The position numbers were made by a program, and so were the translations under genes. Below, one piece after another: positions 28,783 to 37,886 of a DNA stretch of 64,000 bases (position 1 is its first letter; each line of letters begins with the position of its first letter). The notes under the pieces were generated by a model, which saw nothing but the letters and a program-made list of their open reading frames with translations, ran no database searches and was not told where the DNA came from. This DNA is from Pelagivirga sediminicola (GTDB lineage: Bacteria; Pseudomonadota; Alphaproteobacteria; Rhodobacterales; Rhodobacteraceae), in NCBI RefSeq assembly GCF_003072125.1, contig NZ_QCYH01000012.1, positions 16,284 to 80,283 on the forward strand. Direction: 5' to 3'.

Positions 28783-29041
28783 TTCCCACTCCCTCGCTCC
28801 GAGCATTCCCTTTTTTGCCCCGGATGATGTCGTTGACCTCATCGAGGTTGGTGCGCGTCTCCGTGCTCCCCTGGCTCTGGATTCCAGCGGGGTCCTGAGG
28901 TTTCGATCTGCCTTCGGTCACGCTCTTGGGGATCTGAAATGACGTGAATTGGATCAACAAGACGAATGCGATCGCCGCCAGAACGACCGCGAGCGCGATC
29001 CATTTTCCAAGCGTTATTTTCGACAGGATGTTATTCGGCAT
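28772..29041 (-). CDS. Small single-pass membrane protein of the transfer operon
   Basis: An 89-residue protein with one transmembrane segment (about residues 12-34) and a hydrophilic Gly/Ser/Asn-rich tail. The start ATG at 29041 follows GGAGG and overlaps the end of the upstream gene by 11 bases; its end overlaps the next start. Tight overlaps on both sides show it is a true operon member. The tail ending NLDEVNDIIRGKKGN resembles the end of the upstream protein (NLDAVYDLIYGGGN), an unexplained similarity. Confidence 0.6.
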   Translation of the reverse strand: MPNNILSKITLGKWIALAVVLAAIAFVLLIQFTSFQIPKSVTEGRSKPQDPAGIQSQGSTETRTNLDEVNDIIRGKKGNARSEGVGNDN

Positions 29042-29612
29042 TTCCGCCTCCATAGATAAGGTCATAGACCGCATCCAAATTGGTCGGACTGGTCGTCGTG
29101 CCGTTGAGCGTCACCCCCTGCCCCACCTGACCGCCGCCGGTGTTCAGATCCACGCCGCCAATCGAAGTTGTCGAATTGCCTGTCAGACCGCCAATCGGCA
29201 GGAAGTTGAAACTCGGCAGCTGGAGTAGATTGGTGATCTGGGCGGTGAGCTCGTTCATCTTACCTTCTGCGAAGGAACAGATCTGGCCCTGCGCCTGACT
29301 GACCGCCGCCTGGAAGATGCCTTGCAGGTTTGGCACCTGGATCGCGATGTCGAGGTTGACGTCGAGCAGGTTGTCGAGACATCCAAGCGCCGCGATGGAG
29401 TGCGGTTTTTTCAGCGCCTCTTCGCCGCGCAGGACTTCGGCTTCGATGCCTGATCGGATCGCATTGGTGAGGTTCAGCTTCACCGTGTCGGTGCATCCCT
29501 GGCCGCCGGACGGGAAGAGTTGCAGGATTTGATCATCGACTTGCGCGTGGGTTTTTGGCGCGCTCACGATGGCCAGCCCCGCGATAAGCGTCGCACTCAA
29601 AACGTATCGCAT
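29031..29612 (-). CDS. Exported protein of the transfer operon, unknown family
   Basis: A 193-residue protein with a signal peptide (about residues 1-23, ending THAQ), four Cys in the mature part and a Gly/Thr-rich C-terminus. The ATG at 29612 gives the best signal peptide; the reading frame is open to an ATG at 29636. Its last residues (NLDAVYDLIYGGGN) echo those of the next gene. By position it could correspond to TraV or another variable component. Confidence 0.5.
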   Translation of the reverse strand: MRYVLSATLIAGLAIVSAPKTHAQVDDQILQLFPSGGQGCTDTVKLNLTNAIRSGIEAEVLRGEEALKKPHSIAALGCLDNLLDVNLDIAIQVPNLQGIFQAAVSQAQGQICSFAEGKMNELTAQITNLLQLPSFNFLPIGGLTGNSTTSIGGVDLNTGGGQVGQGVTLNGTTTSPTNLDAVYDLIYGGGNAE

Positions 29613-29632
29613 GTCATGTCTGCATGGTCTGG

Positions 29633-30367
29633 TCATTGAGTGCCTCCAAGACTGGTCCGTTCCCCTTGGAAAGGGGGTGTTTCGCGAATGAGGATGGGAC
29701 GTTTTGCGCCGAAGCCTGGAAAGCCTGTGGTCTGCGCAAAGCTGCCGCCCGTACCAGTCCCGCCCGCGTACATTGTGTCGGACGCGGCCCCGATGCGGTT
29801 CATCAGGTGCGATTGCAGCTCGGCGTAGGAGCTGAAGCCGTTGGCATCGAGATAGCTCTGCGGGAACACGGTCGGATCAAAGCCGCTCGCGACCCAGTCG
29901 TTGAGCGCGCCGGCTCCCAAGAAATGCGCCGCGGTCAGCAGCCCGCTTTCCGTGAAGGTCACGCCGTTGATGGTCTGACCAACCAACCCCAGTGTTTGCG
30001 TTGATAGCGCCGAAAGATTGAGTGTCGTCAGGGTGTCGAAGGCCTGGTCCTGCAAGGCGTGCCCGGCGGGTGAAGTCAGGAAACCGCTCAAGGATGTGAC
30101 GCCCTGTACTGTCGCCAGCGACGTCCATTCGTAGTTGCTCCAGCTGCCGTACGACCCGCCAATATGGTTTACATAGCCAAGGCTCGCCAGCGTCCCGGCG
30201 GTGATCTGGTAGGCACCTGCCGCCGTGCCGCCTTGCGTGTTCAAGGCTCCGTAGTTGCCGCCAGATTCCTGCGTGCGGATCAGATCGGCATAGTCGCTCG
30301 CCAGGGCGGTTCCAGCCCAGAGGGCGAGCGCAATGCCAAGATAGCCGATATGGGGAAAGCGGCTCAT
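29633..30367 (-). CDS. Lytic transglycosylase-like exported protein
   Basis: A 244-residue protein with a signal peptide (ending ALAS) and a lysozyme-like motif, IRTQESGGNYGALNTQG then AAGAYQIT. This matches the catalytic Glu region and the GxxQ/MQ signature of SLT-type enzymes. It would open peptidoglycan for assembly of the secretion channel, as VirB1 does in other systems. The long C-terminal part is repetitive in Ser/Thr/Leu. It overlaps the upstream gene by 4 bases. Confidence 0.7.
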   Translation of the reverse strand: MSRFPHIGYLGIALALWAGTALASDYADLIRTQESGGNYGALNTQGGTAAGAYQITAGTLASLGYVNHIGGSYGSWSNYEWTSLATVQGVTSLSGFLTSPAGHALQDQAFDTLTTLNLSALSTQTLGLVGQTINGVTFTESGLLTAAHFLGAGALNDWVASGFDPTVFPQSYLDANGFSSYAELQSHLMNRIGAASDTMYAGGTGTGGSFAQTTGFPGFGAKRPILIRETPPFQGERTSLGGTQ

Positions 30368-31251
30368 TTAACGGTCCCTGCGATAGCAACTGGCTGGGTC
30401 GGGATCGTCTCCATCACTGCGCCGGTCGAGGGCGAGATCACCGTCACACCGCCACGGCTGAGCGTCTCGATGCCGCGAAAGCCGTTTTCGTCTCGTAAGG
30501 TTCTGGAGAGGCCGACCACACCCTCAAGCGCCTGGATCATCCGGTAGGATTGACCAAGATTGTTGATCAGAAAGACGGGACAGAATGATTGACCGCAATA
30601 ATAGGGTGAGCGCACCACAATGATTTTTTCGCCGCCGAGCAGTATCTCGACCTCATAGACGCTGACTTCGGGCGGCCCAAAAGACGTCGCCGTCGTCTCG
30701 TCGATGTTTGCCCCCAACTCTTTGCTAACGAGGGCCAGCTCCGCCTCATTGGCCTCGCGTTCCACCATGCCCGTTTGATCGGGTTGAGGCGTGTAGGCCT
30801 GACCGCTCCACGTCCAGACCCGCCCGTCCTCAAGGATCGAACGCATACCGGTCGGTGTGACCACTGACAGCCCAAGCGCGTCGACGGCGGGCCTGCGATA
30901 GATTTCGAGCCATTTCTCGTTGTGGAACAGCACGACGTTAAAGCACTCGGTCTCGCAGTTGCGGCTCTTGCCGATCTTCAGGAACAGTTGCTCGGGATCG
31001 TCGTTCGGCGTTTCCAGCCAGACCCGGATCGCCTTCACGTAAGGAAAATCGCGACCATACATTTGCCGCGCGATGTTCAGCGCCTGTTGATCGTTGCGCG
31101 CGAAGGAGAGCTGCTGGACCGCGATATCCCCGCCAGGCTGGTTGTTCTCGCGACTGTCCTCGGCAAGCGCGGACAGCACACCCAACGTGACCAGCAGTGC
31201 AGCCAGATAGACGAGGAGCGGTGACCGCCTGTGTCTTGCGCGCAATGTCAT
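30364..31251 (-). CDS. Exported Cys-rich transfer protein, unknown family
   Basis: A 295-residue protein with an N-terminal hydrophobic signal/anchor (about residues 10-30). Two close Cys pairs (NCETEC near residue 95 and YCGQSFC near residue 230) look like structural disulfides. ATG 31251 overlaps the DotO stop and follows AAAGGGGC. It occupies the TraV-like position of IncI operons. The disulfides may explain the DsbC-like gene in the other transfer operon. Confidence 0.6.
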   Translation of the reverse strand: MTLRARHRRSPLLVYLAALLVTLGVLSALAEDSRENNQPGGDIAVQQLSFARNDQQALNIARQMYGRDFPYVKAIRVWLETPNDDPEQLFLKIGKSRNCETECFNVVLFHNEKWLEIYRRPAVDALGLSVVTPTGMRSILEDGRVWTWSGQAYTPQPDQTGMVEREANEAELALVSKELGANIDETTATSFGPPEVSVYEVEILLGGEKIIVVRSPYYCGQSFCPVFLINNLGQSYRMIQALEGVVGLSRTLRDENGFRGIETLSRGGVTVISPSTGAVMETIPTQPVAIAGTVK

Positions 31252-34200
31252 TGAAATGCCCCTTTCGCGAGATCGTCGGCCATGCGGGAGATGACGTTCG
31301 AGCGTGCGGACTCGTCGAGCATCTTGCCGGAAGACATCAGCCCCTCGAGTTCCGCCTCGATCTCCGCCTTTGCCGACCCGGCCGGAAAGCGACGGGCGAG
31401 GATGTGGCGCGCCTCGGGACTGCCGAGCCGCTCGTAGAGGATCGCGCGCAACGCCGTGTCTTCGGCAGTTGTCGACAGCGCCCAAAGTTCGATGGGCCCG
31501 AGTTGGTTATAGAAGTGCTGCACATAGGTCTGGGATTTCAGCTTGAAGATGGCGACGATCGGCGCGCCCTCGCCCGGCTCCGGCCCGCTCAATCGGCTGA
31601 TCACCGGTTTCAGACTGGCGGGCAGATCATAGGTGTCCATCACCGTGCGCACGCTCTCGGCGGTCGGCACGTTGCAGAGGAATATGTTGGTGGCGAGTTC
31701 GCGGATCGAATGGTCGAAATCCCCGATCAGCTGACTGGCGAGTGAGATCTGCACGCCAGCCTTGCGGCCGACCCGTACGTCTGCGACGACCTGATCGCGG
31801 ATGCCGAGTCCGCCGGTCAGGTGGTATTCGTCGATACAGATGCGTTTGGGCATCTGGCGGTTGTTCTGGAAGCGCAGCAGATGATGTGCCCGCACGGCGT
31901 CGGGCAGATCGGAACCCTTGATCTCGTCCTCGTCGAGCCAGAAGTCAGACGTCAGCGTCTGGCGCGCCATCATGTACATGACCGCCGTCTGCTTGCGCCC
32001 GCGCTTGCCGGTCGCTTCGGTCACACCGGCCAGATCGAAGGCAACGATGCGTGCGCCCGAGACATCGAACCGGGTCGGGTTCGACAGGATCACATACTGC
32101 TTGATCGCGGCGGTGATCTGACGCTGGAACGCGCCGACCATCGGTTCCTGGGTCGATTGCACCCGCATTTTGATAAAGGGCTCGCGCACGGTCTCTGCGT
32201 TGGAGATCGGGATTAGATCGCCGAGGATCGGCACGGCCAGGCGTTGCGCGAGGGCTGCGGCATGATGCTCGTTCTTCGCAAACAGGACGTCGACGATCTC
32301 CCACCAGGTGGTCTCTTCATCGACTTCGAAATGATGCTTCTTCAGCGCTTCATCGACATGGCGATCCATGGTTGGCGAATAGCGCTTCGGGCTGACCTCA
32401 TCGGAATAATAGCGATAGGCCTCATCGACGCAGGCCTCGGCCAGCTGCGAGACACCGTCATAGGGCACGTTGGCATCTTCAGGTGTGCAGATCAGCCCGA
32501 TCAGGTTCACCAGAAACGCGCGTTCATGGGCAAACGGTTTTCGACAACAAAGCTGGGTGTCGAACGGATTGACGGCATCGCGGTCCACCATTTTCAGCCG
32601 GTGGAACATCGCCTCGTGTCGCCGGTTCGGCGGAAGGGCGTCGCGGATCAGGCTGATCAGGCCCGACGAGGACGGGCCGATATCGATGATGGCGATGCGC
32701 GGCAGGATCGCCTGGTTGTCCCCGCCCCTTCCGGATTGCGGCGACAGCGCCACGCCGAGATTGATCGCGTTCATCAGAACCGATTTACCGGATCCGGGCG
32801 TGCCGACCATGATATCGACGCTGGCATTCTGTTTCGACGAGCCGGGTTGATACGGGAACGGCTTGCCGTCCGCGGTGCGAAAGATGATCGACCCGCGCTG
32901 CCACGGGCAGGCGGGCCGCACGATCGGGGCCATGGCGAGGACGTCCAACAGGTCGGCAGCGCAGCTTTCGGCGGTCGAGGCGGTCGAAAGGCCAAGCACA
33001 GACGACATCACGCAGTCCAGCGGGTCACCGACAACCGCGTTGGTGTGGCAATTGCCCCAGGATTTTACCATCTCCTGCAGCGATGAGACGTGGGCGCGCA
33101 GCTGGCCAACTTCGTCGGCTGGTGCCCAGGCCGCGAAGGAGGCGCGCCAGCGGATGACGGTGTTGCCGTCACCATCGGTCTGGCGCAAACGCTCGAAGCT
33201 CTCCTTGATGCGCCCGTTATGTGTGGGGGCGGTCCAGGCCAGCAGCCGCGCCAGCTGCTCGCGAAACATTTGCCCTGCGAACCCTCCGCTCTCCATCAGG
33301 ATAGAACAGCGCCATGAGATTCTGGTGCCGTTGGCGATCACGCGCCTGATCAGCTCATTGAACTGCACAACGATTTCGGGGGGCAGCACGATGTCGAAAC
33401 CGGAAAACACCGTGTTGCCAATGCGCACGATCTTGCTGTCGATCACCTCGGCATGGTCGGTGAAGATCTGTTCCGACAGCTTTGGCCACACGAGATTGGA
33501 GATATCTTTGCGTGTGATGTTGCGCCCGAGGCTCGGCAGTCGTGCTTTGAGATAGTCACCCGGCAATGTCGCGCGCCACGGGTGGTTGAGACCCAACGTG
33601 TCGGGCGCCACGATCTTGCGGATCGCGTTCAGTGCCTCATAATTGTTTAGTAGTTCGAGCGCGATACCCGCCGAATTGAACTCGCGCCCCAAAGCCGTGA
33701 CAAAGCTGTCATGGCGGATTGCCAGGCCTTCAAGCGCGGTATCCGGGATCTGACCAAGCGAGATCGGTGGCGCGGCATTCAGCACTTTCGTGCGCCGTTT
33801 CAGGCTGGCATTGCGATCTTCCGCCGTCAGCAAGGAGGGGCGTGTCCACAGCGCCAGATAACAGCGCTCGCCATAGAGCTTGGATGGGAGCAGTTTGCGG
33901 CGCTCGTCCAGAAGATCATGTAAGTCGAGCGCATTGTCACGCGCAACGCGGGCGCTGTCATCGATGATGGTCTCGACCTCGCGTGTACCAAGTTCCGGCG
34001 AATGCCCGAACCAGAACTGCAGGGCCAGTCCTGGTTTGGAAAAGAACGGCGACAGGCCCACCCGCAACCGGTCGCAGGCTTCGGTGACATCCTCCTCTCC
34101 CGGCAAGGACCGGAACCCGTCGAGCCGGAAGAGCGACATCATCGAGCCGTCGTCGGCCACCAGTGCTGTCTCGCCATGCGCGGTTTCCAGACGGCAATAC

Positions 34201-34268
34201 CCGTCCAGAGAGGCCTTCAGCGCTCCCCGGCCCAGATGGGCTGCGACCTGATGCCAGAATGCGACCAT
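31248..34268 (-). CDS. dotO: DotO/IcmB/TraU secretion ATPase
   Basis: A 1,006-residue ATPase of the VirB4 superfamily, specifically the DotO/TraU group of I-type systems, whose usual length is about 1,000 residues. The Walker A motif GTPGSGKSVL lies near residue 490 and an acidic Walker B-like stretch RICIDEYHLTGG near 810. ATG 34268 is chosen as the first start after the upstream gene's stop at 34282. It powers assembly or substrate transfer at the inner membrane. Confidence 0.9.
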   Translation of the reverse strand: MVAFWHQVAAHLGRGALKASLDGYCRLETAHGETALVADDGSMMSLFRLDGFRSLPGEEDVTEACDRLRVGLSPFFSKPGLALQFWFGHSPELGTREVETIIDDSARVARDNALDLHDLLDERRKLLPSKLYGERCYLALWTRPSLLTAEDRNASLKRRTKVLNAAPPISLGQIPDTALEGLAIRHDSFVTALGREFNSAGIALELLNNYEALNAIRKIVAPDTLGLNHPWRATLPGDYLKARLPSLGRNITRKDISNLVWPKLSEQIFTDHAEVIDSKIVRIGNTVFSGFDIVLPPEIVVQFNELIRRVIANGTRISWRCSILMESGGFAGQMFREQLARLLAWTAPTHNGRIKESFERLRQTDGDGNTVIRWRASFAAWAPADEVGQLRAHVSSLQEMVKSWGNCHTNAVVGDPLDCVMSSVLGLSTASTAESCAADLLDVLAMAPIVRPACPWQRGSIIFRTADGKPFPYQPGSSKQNASVDIMVGTPGSGKSVLMNAINLGVALSPQSGRGGDNQAILPRIAIIDIGPSSSGLISLIRDALPPNRRHEAMFHRLKMVDRDAVNPFDTQLCCRKPFAHERAFLVNLIGLICTPEDANVPYDGVSQLAEACVDEAYRYYSDEVSPKRYSPTMDRHVDEALKKHHFEVDEETTWWEIVDVLFAKNEHHAAALAQRLAVPILGDLIPISNAETVREPFIKMRVQSTQEPMVGAFQRQITAAIKQYVILSNPTRFDVSGARIVAFDLAGVTEATGKRGRKQTAVMYMMARQTLTSDFWLDEDEIKGSDLPDAVRAHHLLRFQNNRQMPKRICIDEYHLTGGLGIRDQVVADVRVGRKAGVQISLASQLIGDFDHSIRELATNIFLCNVPTAESVRTVMDTYDLPASLKPVISRLSGPEPGEGAPIVAIFKLKSQTYVQHFYNQLGPIELWALSTTAEDTALRAILYERLGSPEARHILARRFPAGSAKAEIEAELEGLMSSGKMLDESARSNVISRMADDLAKGAFQ

Positions 34269-34281
34269 CAGTACATGCCCC

Positions 34282-34695
34282 TTAGTTGAGCGAGCGGAGC
34301 TGACCGTCCACGGAGGATTGGTTCGCACCGGTGCCGAAGATCGAGGCGACGCCGACATTGAGGAAGGTCGGGATCGCCACCATGCAGGCGGCCGCGACGC
34401 TGAGCATCAGGATGCGGCCCGTCTCGACGGACGAGTCATTGGTGCTGCGCGACCGCTTGATCATCGCCATGACCGCCATGATCGCGAACACGACGCCGAG
34501 AACGAAGGAGATGGTGCCGAGAATGTCAGCCGCAGGCCCGAGCTGGCTGGAGCGCATTTCGGTGAAGATGTCGCCAAACGTCTGGGCGAAGGTTTGGCTG
34601 GCCCAGAATGTGCCAAAGCCGAGGGAGAGCGCAGAACGGACAATGGCGGGTCGCCTAGAGACGCGGTTATGAGAGCGGGATTGTTTCTTGCGCAT
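34282..34695 (-). CDS. IcmD/DotP (TraR)-like small membrane protein
   Basis: A 137-residue protein with an N-terminal signal-like segment ending near SQTFAQ and two further hydrophobic segments (about residues 57-80 and 96-118). The order DotF-DotE-DotP-DotO matches IncI traP-traQ-traR-traU. The assignment relies on topology and synteny. Confidence 0.65.
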   Translation of the reverse strand: MRKKQSRSHNRVSRRPAIVRSALSLGFGTFWASQTFAQTFGDIFTEMRSSQLGPAADILGTISFVLGVVFAIMAVMAMIKRSRSTNDSSVETGRILMLSVAAACMVAIPTFLNVGVASIFGTGANQSSVDGQLRSLN

Positions 34696-34711
34696 GGAGG
34701 AGTTCCTTGTT

Positions 34712-35260
34712 TCAGCCGAAGAAGAGATTTTCGAAAAGGCCGACGGTCCGGGGCAGATCGACCGCCATGATCCCTGCAATCATGTGAATGAAGCCCTTGC
34801 CCATCAGGCCCTGGGTCGGCATGTCCGCCGATTTGACGCAGAGAAAGAGACCGCGCACGACCGCCAGCAGCCCGATGAATTGCGCGATCCGCACGAGTGC
34901 GATCAGGATGGCTTCGCCGGGCGTGCCCGAAACGGGTGAGAGCATCTCCGGCGCATAGGCCATGATCTCGCTGGCGGCACTCGCGGTGGTGTTGCTTGCC
35001 CCGTAAAGTGACGCGATCCAGGCGGACAGCGTCAGATCGAGGGAGATGATCAGCAGACCGAACACGATGTAGGTCAGCGCCTGATAGTAGCCGTGCCGCC
35101 TGTGATGGGCATGCGCGCGCTCCTCGGCCGTCACCAGCATCATTCGGCTGCCGATCACGACGAGGATGATGCCCAGAACGAAACAGAGTGCTGCCACGAA
35201 GGCCTGCGCCGGTGGCAGGATGTCGGTCACCCGCGTGAAGAAGACGGTCAGCTCGTCCAT
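34712..35260 (-). CDS. IcmC/DotE (TraQ)-like membrane protein
   Basis: A 182-residue protein with about four hydrophobic segments (residues 20-42, 60-82, 118-138 and 155-172). The first hydrophobic segments contain Gly-rich stretches (ALCFVLGIILVVIG) seen in the IcmC/DotE and IcmD families. It is the second gene of the leftward operon, as traQ follows traP in IncI plasmids. Confidence 0.7.
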   Translation of the reverse strand: MDELTVFFTRVTDILPPAQAFVAALCFVLGIILVVIGSRMMLVTAEERAHAHHRRHGYYQALTYIVFGLLIISLDLTLSAWIASLYGASNTTASAASEIMAYAPEMLSPVSGTPGEAILIALVRIAQFIGLLAVVRGLFLCVKSADMPTQGLMGKGFIHMIAGIMAVDLPRTVGLFENLFFG

Positions 35261-35275
35261 ATGCTGTCATCCTCA

Positions 35276-35932
35276 TCACTCACCATCTCCACCCTCTATT
35301 TTCGGCTGGGCTTCGGCGTTACCGTCTGGGATCAGCACAACGCGTTTCGGGGTGTCCGTCACGGGAGCCGCGACAGGCGTCACCTGTACCGGGCGAGAAC
35401 CGGCTCTCTCGGAAGCTGCGCCTTCGTCGATTGCGGGCAGCGACGCGCCGATCAGGCCGGTGGTGGCATAAAGCTGCCGTATGGCATTGGAATGCGCGCC
35501 GTTGACCTTGCGCTGGTCCTGCAGCCGAGCAACGAACCTTGGCAAAACACCGCCCTGCCCCGTCAACAGCGCCAGTTCCGAGCGCAGTTCCAGGCTCTGT
35601 TCGGTGAGCAGAGTCACCTCGGATCGCAATTGATCGAGTTCGCGGGCCTGCTGATGATAGGCAAACTCGACCACGGCCTCTTCCGCTTCTGTCTTCCGGT
35701 CCAGTGCGTTGAATGCAAAGACGCCGCCAATCGCGACGAGACCGAGAACGGCGAAGGTCAGCAGGACCTTGCACAGCCCGTTGATAAAGGCGGTACCGGT
35801 GCTTTCGCGGGCGCGCATGTGGACGGCAACGCGGTCCCGGGCCGGGCGGGCAAAGGTAAAGCGGTCGGCAAAAGCGTCAACAGGTGATGGTGCCGAGCCG
35901 CCTGATGCTGTGTCTGACCGATACATTGTCAC
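35276..35932 (-). CDS. DotF/IcmG (TraP)-like bitopic protein
   Basis: A 218-residue protein with one transmembrane segment (about residues 52-75), a coiled-coil-like stretch after it (about residues 85-125, Gln/Glu/Leu-rich) and a Pro-rich C-terminus. DotF/TraP of I-type systems has this layout. It is the first gene of the leftward operon, and the palindrome at 35994 lies just upstream. Confidence 0.65.
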   Translation of the reverse strand: MTMYRSDTASGGSAPSPVDAFADRFTFARPARDRVAVHMRARESTGTAFINGLCKVLLTFAVLGLVAIGGVFAFNALDRKTEAEEAVVEFAYHQQARELDQLRSEVTLLTEQSLELRSELALLTGQGGVLPRFVARLQDQRKVNGAHSNAIRQLYATTGLIGASLPAIDEGAASERAGSRPVQVTPVAAPVTDTPKRVVLIPDGNAEAQPKIEGGDGE

Positions 35933-35993
35933 TCCCTTCCGCCTCGAACCAATGTGTTGTGGCTTGCGGCAACTCGGCTATGGTCATTAATCC

Positions 35994-36017
35994 TATATCG
36001 TTATATATAACGATATA
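35994..36017. promoter_or_regulatory. AT-rich palindromic operator, copy 2
   Basis: A perfect 24-base palindrome with half-site TATATCGTTATA, located between the divergent DotF and DsbC-like genes. It matches 22 of 24 bases of the site at 21612-21635 before the DotD operon. Its position suits control of both divergent transfer operons. Confidence 0.75.
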
Positions 36018-36068
36018 AACGACACAGTAAAGACCTTTGCTAAATACCTCCGAGAAAAGGATTTCCCG

Positions 36069-37226
36069 ATGAAAGCTGTCAAAAAAAGCCGTTCGCCGCG
36101 TGTAAGCTCAGTGTCAGGTCTCGCCTTCCTCATGATCCTGGGATCTGGCTCGGCAAGCCTTGCTCAGGAATACAGCTGGAAGGAGGGGTTTGCCGGTTGC
36201 ACGGGAACGTCCCCCTTCATCGAAACACTCATCTCAAAAACAGACCCAGAGGTGCGCCCGCTTCTGAAAATTGGCGAGATGCAGGCTTGGGCCATCAAGG
36301 ACGCAGACGGACACCCCGCGACCGCCCTGACAACACAGGATGGGCTGACAATTGTCGGGCGCATCATTGGACCACAAGGTGAGGACATTTCGGCTGCACT
36401 GCTAGCGACCGTGCCCGATCCGGGCGCGAAACCGCCCATCGCACAAGCATCGATGTCTCAGACTTCGAGTCCTGCACGTTCGTTACCCGCACGGACAACA
36501 ACACCTGCGCCTTCAACACAAGGCGCGATGGCGCCAGATTCAAATCCGCAAACCGCCAGGCGCGCACCGACTGGGGCCACATCACCTGTGTTAAATCAAT
36601 TGCAGAGAAACCTGCGATCTGGCGACGTGACCCAAGCGCCGCGGCCGCCTGACACGGCAACGCTGAACGCACCTGCCGTTGCCACCCTGTCGGCACCGAT
36701 TACCGCCATTGAACACCCCTCTGCCGATGTTCAGGCAGGAATCGATACGATCTTCAAGCAAGCCGGTGAGGAGCGTATCTGGTTTTCTGCCGGAACGCCG
36801 AACCCTGGCGCGCCCGTCGTCTACATGCTCACCGACCCGGAGTGCCCGCATTGCCAGTGGACGATTGATCAAATGCAGGGGCCAATTGCATCCGGGTCTG
36901 TCGACCTCCGGATCATTTTCGCTCCCGTTACCGGCGTTCAGGGGTTCAATACGGCCCTGTCGATCCTGCATTCCAAAGATATCGCGCAAACCTTCATGGC
37001 TCATATGACCTCTAACACCCGAGGAACATCCGGCGTCGTCCAGATGGATACGACCCTGGCCGACAAGGCCGTCATCCAGGGGATCGTCGACAACATCAAC
37101 TGGATGCGGGCAAACAAGATGCCGGGCGTGCCGTTCTTCCTCTTTGATACGGATCAAGGCGCACAATTCGCCTTCTCGGAACTGCCGCCGGACATTCTGA
37201 CTGTCGCCAAAGCCGCAAGCCAGTGA
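36069..37226 (+). CDS. DsbC/TrbB-like periplasmic disulfide isomerase
   Basis: A 385-residue exported protein. The signal peptide ends near ASLAQ, a Pro/Thr/Ser-rich linker spans about residues 115-225, and the C-terminal 150 residues form a thioredoxin fold. The active site is DPECPHCQW and the cis-Pro loop GVPFFLF. IncI plasmids encode a similar isomerase, TrbB. It leads the DotI-DotH-DotG operon and probably helps fold Cys-containing channel proteins. AAAAGGA precedes the ATG. Confidence 0.8.
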   Translation: MKAVKKSRSPRVSSVSGLAFLMILGSGSASLAQEYSWKEGFAGCTGTSPFIETLISKTDPEVRPLLKIGEMQAWAIKDADGHPATALTTQDGLTIVGRIIGPQGEDISAALLATVPDPGAKPPIAQASMSQTSSPARSLPARTTTPAPSTQGAMAPDSNPQTARRAPTGATSPVLNQLQRNLRSGDVTQAPRPPDTATLNAPAVATLSAPITAIEHPSADVQAGIDTIFKQAGEERIWFSAGTPNPGAPVVYMLTDPECPHCQWTIDQMQGPIASGSVDLRIIFAPVTGVQGFNTALSILHSKDIAQTFMAHMTSNTRGTSGVVQMDTTLADKAVIQGIVDNINWMRANKMPGVPFFLFDTDQGAQFAFSELPPDILTVAKAASQ

Positions 37227-37238
37227 CGGGGTGTGTCG

Positions 37239-37886
37239 ATGCTGTCAGATAATGAACATTTGAACGCAGCTGAATCTATCCTGCGCTCGGCGCGCACGTT
37301 CGAAATTTCCTATAAGGTCATGGCCAAGGTCGCGCTCGGTCTGGGTCTGTCGACCGCCGTGCTGGCTGCATCGACCGCCTATCTTGCGGTGAACCGGCCA
37401 GAGCCAAGGTATTTTGCGACAACGACAGACGGCCAGCTATTGCCACTCGTGCCTCTCGACAAGCCGCACCAGTCAGCCGCCGAGGTGAGCAACTTCGCGG
37501 TCAAGGCGGTAACCTCGTCGCTGACCTACGATTTTGCCAACTACCGCGCCGACTTCAACAACGCGCTGCAATATTTTACCAAACCCACCGGCTGGAACCA
37601 GTTCGTCGAGGCCGTCCAGAAGAGCCAGATGCTCGAGCTGGTGCAGGCCCGCCGCCTCAACACCACCGCCGTCGCCAACAACGCAGTCATCGTGCGCGAG
37701 GGCATCAACGACCGCGGTGTCTATGAATGGGTCGTGCAGATCCCGCTGCGCGTGACCTATCAATCCGCCTCCGAGGTGACAGGTCAGAACTTCATGATCA
37801 CCATAAACATCGAACGGCTGCAAACCTATGAATCCCCCTATGCGATGGCAATCTCCCGCTTCATCGCGGCCTCCGGAGGTGCCTGA
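37239..37886 (+). CDS. dotI: DotI/IcmL (TraM) inner-membrane core protein
   Basis: A 215-residue protein with one N-terminal transmembrane segment (about residues 30-52) and a VirB8-like periplasmic domain. The IcmL/DotI signature is visible in YFATTTDGQLLPLVPLD, then FNNALQYFTKPTGW and VYEWVVQIPLRVTY. ATG 37239 is preferred to a GTG two codons earlier. The stop overlaps the next start by one base. Confidence 0.9.
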   Translation: MLSDNEHLNAAESILRSARTFEISYKVMAKVALGLGLSTAVLAASTAYLAVNRPEPRYFATTTDGQLLPLVPLDKPHQSAAEVSNFAVKAVTSSLTYDFANYRADFNNALQYFTKPTGWNQFVEAVQKSQMLELVQARRLNTTAVANNAVIVREGINDRGVYEWVVQIPLRVTYQSASEVTGQNFMITINIERLQTYESPYAMAISRFIAASGGA

